DNA from: an uncultured Clostridia bacterium
GTDB lineage: Bacteria > Bacillota > Clostridia > Oscillospirales > CAG-272
Length of the DNA stretch: 64,000 bases
Assembly: GCA_948466345.1 (NCBI GenBank)
Contig: CAOKAC010000003.1
Span: 62,001 to 126,000 of the forward strand
Direction of reading: 5' to 3'
This document shows positions 1 through 6,613 of the stretch, piece by piece (position 1 is the first letter of the stretch; each line of letters begins with the position of its first letter). Position numbers and translations under genes: made by a program. The notes beneath the pieces were generated by a model. That model made no database searches and was not told where the DNA came from. It saw nothing but the letters and a program-made list of their open reading frames with translations.

Positions 1-1
1 A

Positions 2-250
2 CACAAAAATTGTATGCACATGCGTATTGCAGCAGTGGAGGATGCTCTGGTTTTCGGAAATACGCTGCGCAGTGCATACGGCGAAGTGACGGACAATGCT
101 GGGCGTTTGCGGACTATATACGGCAAATATTGTATGCGTAGAAAGGATGATTTGTTGCTTTCAGTAAAAAGGCAAATACAAGATATACAGCGGCAGGAGA
201 CGGAAATTCTCACCCGTCTTGTGGAAAAAATAGAAAAGGAGAGGCTATGA
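2..250 (+). CDS. Hypothetical small helical protein (5' end outside window)
   Basis: The frame is open to the left edge, so the gene probably begins upstream; the first ATG in the window is at 14 and gives 78 residues. The product is charged and helical, with a heptad-like C-terminal half rich in Lys, Glu and Gln, so a small coiled coil is likely. I do not recognise the family. Its stop overlaps the start of the AMP-forming ligase by 4 bases (ATGA), so the two are translationally coupled. A small helical partner protein is a possibility, but nothing in the sequence proves it. Confidence 0.55.
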   Translation, partial: HKNCMHMRIAAVEDALVFGNTLRSAYGEVTDNAGRLRTIYGKYCMRRKDDLLLSVKRQIQDIQRQETEILTRLVEKIEKERL

Positions 251-1647
251 TGCTTTGGAAATATATTGAAGAAAAGATGTTGCAGCACCCCAGCAGCAAC
301 TTAATGGAGGAAGGAGTTAGCATGACTTATGAAGAGGCTGTTATTTTTGCAAAAGCGTTTGCCCAGTCTTTAGACGGTAGCTGCTATGCGATTTTATGCC
401 GGTCAGAACTATTTTCTGCTCTGGCAGTGCTCAGCTGTATCGCTGCAGGCGTCCCCTTTGTTCCCATGTCGTATCGATATGGCAGAAAGCACTGTGAAAA
501 AATTTTTAATACGATTCATCCAGAGTATGCTATCACGGATGTTTTAGGAGAACTGCAGGTGGTGGAATTAGAGGAAGGCGCATATCGAAAACCAGAGGGT
601 GAGCAGCCCGCTGCAATTTTATGCACATCTGGAACGACAGGCGCACCTAAAGGCGTTATGCTAAGCGAAAGAAACCTGCTTACCAACCTTATGGATATCC
701 GGCGGTATTTTGCAGTTGGTCCCATGGACAAAATTTTGATTGCAAGACCCCTATATCACTGCGCTGTACTGACAGGAGAGTTTTTCATTTCCCTTTGCCG
801 TGGCGTCAATATTTGTTTTTTCAACGGTGGCCTGGATCCTGCCGGCATTTTACAAGTGTTAAAAAAAGAGGGGATTACCGTTTTGTGCGGGACCCCCACT
901 ATGCTCAGTGCTTTGGCGCGTTTTGGACGCCGTGCGACTGCAGCCAGTGCCGTGCGTACGATTGCTGTAAGCGGAGAATGTCTAGATACTGCCCGTGCCC
1001 GATTTATTGAGAACGCTTTTCCTGCAGCAAAGATTTATCATGTATACGGACTGACGGAAGCATCCCCAAGGGTGACCTTTTTGCCGGCGGAGCAGTTTGC
1101 CGCTGATGGTACCTGTGTGGGATATCCTCTACACTCTGTGCGTCTGCGGGTGGTAGATCGGCGTGGAAAGCCGGTTTTCCCTGGTGAGGCGGGAGAGCTT
1201 TGTGTGCAAAGCGAAAGCGTCATGTTGGGATATTATGACGATCCTGCAGGGACGGCAGCTGTTTTGCGGGGTGGTTGGCTGCATACAGGGGATATGGCGG
1301 TTATGAGACGAGATGGGTTGGTAAAAATCCAGGGCCGTAAGGATAATATGATCATCCGGGGCGGGATGAATATTTATCCACAGGAAATTGAAAAAATATT
1401 GGCTATGGATCCACGGGTTTTTGAGGTGCTGGCTTACGGCATCCCCGATGCCTTGTCCGGGGAAAAAATTGGCCTTCGGATTGTAGGCGCATTTACCAAT
1501 CGAGATGAAGTGCTGCGTATGTGCCGGCGTTTGCTGCTGCCCTATCAGATGCCTGCAGTGGTAGAGATTGTAGATAGCCTGCCTAAAAACGGATCAGGGA
1601 AAATTATACGCCCTAAACGGAAAAGGCAGGTGGAAGAAGATGCATAA
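247..1647 (+). CDS. AMP-forming acyl/aryl-CoA ligase or adenylation enzyme (ANL superfamily)
   Basis: Enzymes of this superfamily activate a carboxylate with ATP to an acyl-adenylate and pass it to CoA or a carrier protein. At 466 residues it is slightly short for a stand-alone acyl-CoA synthetase. Visible motifs are the P-loop-like TSGTTGAPKG at residues 127-136, YGLTEASPR at 267-275, the HTGD motif near 346, the GRKDN hinge near 363, and a C-terminal GSGK lysine region near 454 that matches the catalytic lysine. The start follows an AGGAG ribosome site. It is the second gene of a tightly packed plus-strand operon and overlaps both neighbours. No carrier protein gene is visible beside it. 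The substrate cannot be told from sequence. Confidence 0.88.
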   Translation: MMLWKYIEEKMLQHPSSNLMEEGVSMTYEEAVIFAKAFAQSLDGSCYAILCRSELFSALAVLSCIAAGVPFVPMSYRYGRKHCEKIFNTIHPEYAITDVLGELQVVELEEGAYRKPEGEQPAAILCTSGTTGAPKGVMLSERNLLTNLMDIRRYFAVGPMDKILIARPLYHCAVLTGEFFISLCRGVNICFFNGGLDPAGILQVLKKEGITVLCGTPTMLSALARFGRRATAASAVRTIAVSGECLDTARARFIENAFPAAKIYHVYGLTEASPRVTFLPAEQFAADGTCVGYPLHSVRLRVVDRRGKPVFPGEAGELCVQSESVMLGYYDDPAGTAAVLRGGWLHTGDMAVMRRDGLVKIQGRKDNMIIRGGMNIYPQEIEKILAMDPRVFEVLAYGIPDALSGEKIGLRIVGAFTNRDEVLRMCRRLLLPYQMPAVVEIVDSLPKNGSGKIIRPKRKRQVEEDA

Positions 1648-2758
1648 TTCTGTTTTAGATGCGGTGCGGGAACTGCGCGGGGAAACGGATCTGGCGATCA
1701 ACAAAGCCAACACAAATCGGTATAGGATTGTCCTTCATGAGCAGGATGGAACCCAGACGGCGTATTATTTTTCCGCGCCGATTTACCGCCTCACAGAGCG
1801 TACACTTGCGTCTCTTCGCTTTGCTCCAAGCGGGATATTGCAAGGGACAAACAGTGTGATTTCCGTGTTTGGAAATACAATAGCACTCACAAAAAGGCAG
1901 GACAAGATATACTGCGACTTAGACAAGGGGCCTCTGCGGCATGCGGGAGCGATTATGTCCGGAGAGGGAGTAGAAATTCATCCAACCTTAAACGGTGCGG
2001 CAGTGAAACTTTGCTGTGGCAGAGACGGGGCAAATATACGTATTCGAACCGAACGGCCCTTTTGGCACATTCGAGCCAATTCCAAATATTTTGCCCTAAT
2101 GGAGGAACCTTTTCAACCGTTGTTGGTTTTGTCGGGTATCGGCGCTTTCGGGGACGATGGAGAGCTGTATGGTGGTGTAAAAATGGCCTTTCAAAAAGTA
2201 CATGATCAGGAATTTACTGTCTGGATTTGCAGCACATCCGAAGACAAAAGAACGCTGTGGTTTGAAATCAATCTGTATGAGCCCAAGTTGTTTTTGGACA
2301 CCACTGTGGAAAGCAGACATCCCGGAGAGAACAATGCATATGGAAGCACAGCATTTTTGGGCTCTACTTATTTTCATGGAAACCAATGGCTGTATACACG
2401 TCCGGATTATGCGATTCTTGCGGATATTCAGGGCAGAGAACTGAAGCGAGTACAGCTTTATATACCTAGATATGCAGGCAAAGAAACAAAGCTTTCAGGT
2501 GTCACGCTGTCCCGCAGATTCTGTAGCTTTGGATCTACTTGGGAAAATAAGGTAGATACAGAACAGGCTTTTGGAGAGAGCAGGGCAGAGGGACGCTATC
2601 ATATACTGGATATCACCAATATATTAGTAGATCCGGAAACCCATATGCTCCTTCAGCCGGACGGCTGGGTGGTGCGGGCAAAGAATGGAGGATATACTGC
2701 CGTGTCCACAGGAGATAGTTCCTTTTTTCCGCAGATACTTGCTGTTCGGTTTCAGTAA
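1640..2758 (+). CDS. Uncharacterised 372-aa protein, possible C-terminal DNRLRE-like domain
   Basis: The gene starts inside the end of the ligase gene (8-base overlap). No signal peptide or membrane segment is visible. The N-terminal two thirds are beta-rich and not recognised. The C-terminal 130 residues, with a strand-rich layout around YIPRYAGK and ILDITNILVD, resemble the DNRLRE fold found in large bacterial surface or structural proteins. That resemblance is by eye and is tentative. The coupling to a carboxylate-activating enzyme and an SH3-like gene suggests one pathway or complex, but its role is unknown. Confidence 0.6.
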   Translation: MHNSVLDAVRELRGETDLAINKANTNRYRIVLHEQDGTQTAYYFSAPIYRLTERTLASLRFAPSGILQGTNSVISVFGNTIALTKRQDKIYCDLDKGPLRHAGAIMSGEGVEIHPTLNGAAVKLCCGRDGANIRIRTERPFWHIRANSKYFALMEEPFQPLLVLSGIGAFGDDGELYGGVKMAFQKVHDQEFTVWICSTSEDKRTLWFEINLYEPKLFLDTTVESRHPGENNAYGSTAFLGSTYFHGNQWLYTRPDYAILADIQGRELKRVQLYIPRYAGKETKLSGVTLSRRFCSFGSTWENKVDTEQAFGESRAEGRYHILDITNILVDPETHMLLQPDGWVVRAKNGGYTAVSTGDSSFFPQILAVRFQ

Positions 2759-2781
2759 ATGCATAGGAGAAGATTGGGAAA

Positions 2782-3087
2782 ATGCAGCATTTATATAGAG
2801 ACTTACCGCCTTCGGCTGTTATGACAGAACAGTATTATGCGCAGCCACCCGCGATATGTTCCAGTAAGGCAGAGGCCTATCCGGTACGTATTGCCAAATG
2901 GGCGATTCATATTCGCCGCGGACCGGGTACGGAGTATCCTATCGTACGAATTGCAAGGGGAAGGGAAATTTTTATGATTACGGCCCTGTCTTCCGGTACA
3001 GGCGCGTCACAGTGGGGACGCGTGCAAGGCGGAGAGGGCTGGATTTCGCTGGATCTAACCCAACGTCTGGATCATATGGACGCTTGA
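2782..3087 (+). CDS. Small SH3-domain (SH3_3 type) protein
   Basis: A 101-residue protein whose residues ~34-95 look like a bacterial SH3 domain: IHIRRGPGTEYPIV matches the usual 'lnvRsGPgt.ypvi' strand, followed by a GxWGRV-like strand and a final GWISL strand. Such domains bind cell-wall peptides or mediate protein contacts. There is no signal peptide, which is unusual for a wall-binding SH3 protein, so a cytoplasmic or co-complex role is possible. It lies 23 bases after the preceding gene and is probably the last gene of that operon. Confidence 0.72.
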   Translation: MQHLYRDLPPSAVMTEQYYAQPPAICSSKAEAYPVRIAKWAIHIRRGPGTEYPIVRIARGREIFMITALSSGTGASQWGRVQGGEGWISLDLTQRLDHMDA

Positions 3088-3112
3088 CAAAAAGGCGTAC
3101 CCCATGTATGAT
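3084..3112 (+). promoter_or_regulatory. Sigma-A-type promoter of the cupin gene
   Basis: A perfect -35 TTGACA (3084-3089), a 17-base spacer and -10 TATGAT (3107-3112) lie 30 bases before the cupin start codon. The -35 overlaps the stop region of the SH3 gene, so the cupin gene can be transcribed on its own. Confidence 0.8.
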
Positions 3113-3141
3113 ACAAGAAGATACAGAAGGGGGGAGCACAT

Positions 3142-3492
3142 ATGGAACGAGAAGAAAGGCAATGGGGATATTTTACGGTTTTATATTCCGATGCTTGCTG
3201 CAAAATTAAGCATTTATATATTGTGCCTGGCAGAAATATCAGTTACCAGTATCATCGGCACAGAGCTGAACATTGGACGATTGTGCAGGGAAGCGGTAAA
3301 TTTATTCTAGACGGAGGGATCCGACAGCTTCAGGCGGGAGACAGTATTGAAATTGCAGCGAGGCAGTGGCATACGATCCAAAATATTGGAAAAGAAACAC
3401 TTGTCATCCATGAAATTCAGACAGGCGAAATATTAGAAGAAAGCGATATTGTGCGCCAAGAAGCCTTTTCTATCAGTGATGGAAAAGAATAA
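3142..3492 (+). CDS. Cupin protein, similar to C-terminal domain of mannose-6-phosphate isomerase type II
   Basis: A 116-residue single cupin barrel. Cupin motif 1 reads YQYHRHRAEHWTIVQGSG and motif 2 carries AARQWHTIQNIG, giving the His and Glu residues that usually hold one metal ion. This arrangement is typical of the isomerase half of bifunctional ManC-type proteins, but here it stands alone without the guanylyltransferase half. It may be a stand-alone phosphomannose isomerase-like enzyme or a sugar-binding cupin. The start follows a purine-rich ribosome site (GGGGGGAG, 6-base spacing). It has its own promoter and a strong hairpin terminator. Confidence 0.8.
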   Translation: MEREERQWGYFTVLYSDACCKIKHLYIVPGRNISYQYHRHRAEHWTIVQGSGKFILDGGIRQLQAGDSIEIAARQWHTIQNIGKETLVIHEIQTGEILEESDIVRQEAFSISDGKE

Positions 3493-3535
3493 AATATAGC
3501 AAAAATAAATAATATTGACAATAGACCGATGGATT

Positions 3536-3583
3536 ATAATAAAGAGGAAAGGGAGGCTATGGCCTCCCTTTCCTCTTTATTAT
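3536..3583. terminator. Strong bidirectional hairpin terminator
   Basis: A perfect 22-bp stem (3536-3557 with 3562-3583) with a 4-base loop lies between the convergent cupin and rubrerythrin genes. The outer stem is A/T rich and gives T-rich tails on both strands. Confidence 0.88.
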
Positions 3584-3604
3584 AGAGTATTTGCGTACAT
3601 ACGC

Positions 3605-4198
3605 TTATTTTTCATATGGTGAAAGTTCTAACCGAATAAAATATCCTTTGTCATGGTGACAGACAGGGCACTGCTCGGGGGCTTCCTTGCCGGTATAAAT
3701 GTGACCGCAGTTCAGGCAAATCCATCCGGTTTCCACATCAGAAACGAACAGTTTATTTTGCTCTAGGAAATCGGCAAACTTGCCGAATCTGTCTCCATGG
3801 ATCTTCTCGATTTCTGCAATCATATGGAAGGAGGCGGCAATTTCTGCAAATCCCTCTTCCTTTGCCTTGTCGCCAAAGCGTTTGTATTCTACATCATGCT
3901 CCTGATATTCATTGTGCTGCGCCATGCGCAGCAGCTGCAGGGTAGAATCTGCCAGGTCAATAGGATAGCCAGCATTATCAATGACGATCGTTTCTCCTGC
4001 CATAGCACGCAAGTGATTGTAGAAGACTTCGGCATGCTCTTTTTCTTGGCCGGCGGTATATAAAAATACATTTTCGATTAGCTGCAGTCCTTCTTTTTTT
4101 GCTTGGGATGCTGCAAAGGTGTATCGATTTCTGGCCTGGCTTTCTCCGGCAAAAGCCCGCATTAGGTTGGTTTTCGTTTCACTTGTTTTAAAATCCAT
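3605..4198 (-). CDS. rbr: Rubrerythrin
   Basis: Non-haem di-iron protein that reduces hydrogen peroxide in the cytoplasm of anaerobes, with electrons passed through a rubredoxin-like site. The N-terminal four-helix domain has the expected Glu and EKEH/EIEKIH ligands. The C-terminal 35 residues form the rubredoxin domain, with WICLNCG and CPVCH supplying four cysteines. The 197-residue length is normal. I chose the ATG at 4198 because a GGAG ribosome site precedes it and the family begins MDFKTS; an in-frame start at 4252 would add 18 atypical residues. It is a single gene that converges on the cupin gene. Confidence 0.95.
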   Translation of the reverse strand: MDFKTSETKTNLMRAFAGESQARNRYTFAASQAKKEGLQLIENVFLYTAGQEKEHAEVFYNHLRAMAGETIVIDNAGYPIDLADSTLQLLRMAQHNEYQEHDVEYKRFGDKAKEEGFAEIAASFHMIAEIEKIHGDRFGKFADFLEQNKLFVSDVETGWICLNCGHIYTGKEAPEQCPVCHHDKGYFIRLELSPYEK

Positions 4199-4400
4199 AT
4201 AAATCTCCAATCTGCCGTCCCTGGAACGGTATAATATAGAATGCATCCTCACGGGAAGCCCGTTTGATGTATTCGGATATGCAATAATAAGGGCAAGTAT
4301 TTTACCGTCACGCTTTGCATATCAACTACTATATTCTTTGCCAGAAAAAATAAGCCTCATTCGCACAAATAAAAAACTGTGTCTAATGAAATACGATAAA

Positions 4401-4438
4401 AAAGGCGGGGGAAGCATTTGCGCTTTTCTCCCGCCTTT
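4401..4438 (-). terminator. Rho-independent terminator of the amidohydrolase gene
   Basis: A G/C-rich hairpin with arms AAAGGCGGG and CCCGCCTTT. On the minus strand it is followed by seven T residues. It lies 31 bases after the amidohydrolase stop. Confidence 0.85.
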
Positions 4439-4468
4439 CATAGAAGCCGTTAAAAGGTCATGGTGATT

Positions 4469-5290
4469 TTATTCAATATGGAAAAGCCGCTGAAAATTTT
4501 CAAAAAAGATTTGCGTGTTTTCCTGTTCGGAAAGAGAAAGATTCAGAATACGCTTTACCTCATCTTCATGCGTCCACATTGGAAAGTCTGTGCCAAACAG
4601 CATTCGATCTGTCCCAAAAGTATGAATTGCTTCTACAGCTTGCTCTTTTTCTAAAAATGCTAAGGTGCTAGAGGTGTCAAAATAGAGATTTTCGCCTGCC
4701 TTGGCCAAACATTCCCGTGCCTCCTGCCAGCGCTGATACCCGCCAAAATGGGCCGCAATACATTTCAGATTAGGGTATTTTTCGAGTACCTTTACCAGTC
4801 TTTTTGGAGCAGAAAAGTCGTAGCGGTCATCACCCATATGAAATAGAACACATAAGTTCAGTTGGCACAGCATATCGTAAACGGGCATGAGCTTTGGATC
4901 ATCGATGTTACATCTTTGAAAATCAGAATGCAGCTTGATTCCGCGCAGTCCTAGTTCTTTTACTGTTTCCAATAGCTTGTCTGGCTTGGGCACATCCTGA
5001 TGATAGGCGCCAAGTCCGACAAATTGCGAATATTTTTTGCATTCTTCTGCGATGAACGTGGTGATAGAATCTGCCTGTTCCGGTTTTGTGGCCACAGAGC
5101 AAACCAGGTAATACTTTGTGCCAACCCGGTCTCCGGAAACGATCAAATCCTCTGCTGTGCCGCCGCCAGTCATAGGAATATTGTAAAAATCTCCAACGGC
5201 GTGCACTGCCTTTTCTGCAATTTTTGCCGGATATATATGGGTATGGGCATCGGCAATCTTCAGTGCTTTCCCGTTATATATGTACTCCAT
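4469..5290 (-). CDS. TIM-barrel metal-dependent hydrolase (amidohydrolase 2 family)
   Basis: A 273-residue TIM-barrel hydrolase. Visible metal and catalytic motifs are DAHTHIYP near residue 14, KLHSDF near 140, LFHMGDDR near 170, AAHFGGYQRW near 200 and LFGTDFP near 240. These fit the amidohydrolase-related family, which includes decarboxylases and lactonases as well as amidohydrolases, so the reaction cannot be named. No signal peptide is present; it is cytoplasmic. It is a lone gene with its own terminator and an AT-rich leader of about 120 bases. Confidence 0.85.
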   Translation of the reverse strand: MEYIYNGKALKIADAHTHIYPAKIAEKAVHAVGDFYNIPMTGGGTAEDLIVSGDRVGTKYYLVCSVATKPEQADSITTFIAEECKKYSQFVGLGAYHQDVPKPDKLLETVKELGLRGIKLHSDFQRCNIDDPKLMPVYDMLCQLNLCVLFHMGDDRYDFSAPKRLVKVLEKYPNLKCIAAHFGGYQRWQEARECLAKAGENLYFDTSSTLAFLEKEQAVEAIHTFGTDRMLFGTDFPMWTHEDEVKRILNLSLSEQENTQIFFENFQRLFHIE

Positions 5291-5415
5291 GGTGCATCTC
5301 CTTTATTTTGCTGTATTTTATTATAAACCAATTGCAGAAAAAGTCAATGAAGTTTTTCTGCGTACAAAGATTTTTCCATAGAATATTTAAAATAGATGTA
5401 CTGTGTAATAAAAAA

Positions 5416-5442
5416 TCCAAGGAGGGAAGCTCCCTCCTTGGA
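5416..5442 (-). terminator. Rho-independent terminator of the dockerin gene
   Basis: A perfect 12-bp stem (5416-5427 with 5431-5442) with a 3-base loop. On the minus strand it runs into a T-tract (complement of 5411-5415). It lies 114 bases after the dockerin gene stop. Confidence 0.85.
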
Positions 5443-5555
5443 AAAATATATTATAAGACTGCAAGATAACGAATTGCTAACAGTAAAATCCCGGTATCTG
5501 GTATTTTCATAGATTTTTCATATAAAAGAATGGTTCAATTTTATTAGTATCCTTT

Positions 5556-6350
5556 TTAGCTGTCTAAGTCAAGTTCCCAACCTGCGAGAAGTCTGTCAAG
5601 CAATATCTTGTCTTTGGTGTCGATGATGCCATCATGATTCATATCTGCCACAGACAAATTTAGCAGGAGCCCATCCCATTTGGCAAGATATCTTGCAAGC
5701 AATGTGGAATCAGCTGTTGTTACTGCATTATCATCGTTTAAATCTCCAAGGAGCTTAAAGCATTCTGTGCATTCGCCGTTTTTAAAGAAATGCGTATGTT
5801 CTGCATCAGGTATAGAACTAATATGTAAATAATTCGGGCTGTCCGTTTGAACCAAGGCAATTTTTGTATCGTTTGTATCATCGGAAGGAATCGTAATTCC
5901 TTTTTCAAAGAAGCTGCATCGGGACAGAATACGATAATATCCACCATTGTCATAACTGTATTCCATTTTCCACTGTTGCCCACTGGAAGCAGTATACTTT
6001 TTGATGACAATTTTGGCACCATTAGAAGAAGAATCGTTTTCGACACTCATTGCCGCATCCATACAGCTTTGAGGGCGAATACTGAAATATCCGTTTGACT
6101 CGCGCTGTATGTACCACGCTTCTCCTATATCAATACCGTCATAATATGATTTGTGATAGATTAGATTTCCTTCTCCGAGCATATCATAATCCACAATACT
6201 TGGAAATTGAGCTGGAATTTGTATCCAGCAGTAATCGGGAAAATTTACTTCCGGATGAGGTTTAAAAGGGTAGCTGGCGGAAGTCGGCAGAATAACTGCG
6301 CTGGTAAGCAGCATGACCAAGGACAGCATACATGTAAAAAGCTTTTTCAT
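5556..6350 (-). CDS. Secreted ricin-type lectin-like protein with C-terminal type I dockerin
   Basis: About 264 residues. The N-terminus is a signal peptide (MKKLFTCMLSLVMLL...). The middle part (~residues 55-175) looks like a ricin B beta-trefoil, with SIRPQSCMDA and the SSGQQWKM (QxW) motif. The last 60 residues are a type I dockerin with two calcium-binding repeats, DLNDDNAVTTADSTLLARYL and DMNHDGIIDTKDKILLDRLL, which bind a cohesin. No catalytic domain is present, so it may act as a carbohydrate-binding or targeting part of a cohesin-dockerin assembly. I chose ATG 6350 because AAAGGA sits 8 bases upstream; an in-frame start at 6386 would spoil the signal peptide. Confidence 0.85.
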   Translation of the reverse strand: MKKLFTCMLSLVMLLTSAVILPTSASYPFKPHPEVNFPDYCWIQIPAQFPSIVDYDMLGEGNLIYHKSYYDGIDIGEAWYIQRESNGYFSIRPQSCMDAAMSVENDSSSNGAKIVIKKYTASSGQQWKMEYSYDNGGYYRILSRCSFFEKGITIPSDDTNDTKIALVQTDSPNYLHISSIPDAEHTHFFKNGECTECFKLLGDLNDDNAVTTADSTLLARYLAKWDGLLLNLSVADMNHDGIIDTKDKILLDRLLAGWELDLDS

Positions 6351-6561
6351 TTTTTTAATCCTTTCTTTTTTTACATCATATAGCAAAAGGCTATAAAATT
6401 ATAGTTTTTTTTGTCGATAAAAAATAAATTTTTCAATTTCATTATTCTAATAAGTCCTTTTTTATATAGCGCGGCTTTTTAGAGATGCATATTGAAAATG
6501 ATTCATGGCTTTTACTACAAAGGTTCTTTTTGCCATACAGCGATTTCCAGTCCGGCAAAAG

Positions 6562-6597
6562 AAAAAAGGACAGACTTTTACGTTCTGTCCTTTTTTC
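6562..6597 (-). terminator. Rho-independent terminator of the LPXTG surface protein gene
   Basis: A 13-bp stem, AAAAAAGGACAGA with its complement, with T-rich ends on both strands, located 17 bases after the surface protein stop. Confidence 0.85.
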
Positions 6598-6613
6598 GTA
6601 TACCTTGAAACAG

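Noticed and set aside
3512..3540. TTGACA with TATAAT downstream in plus direction
   Set aside because: The spacer is only 14 bases and the site would read directly into the terminator hairpin.
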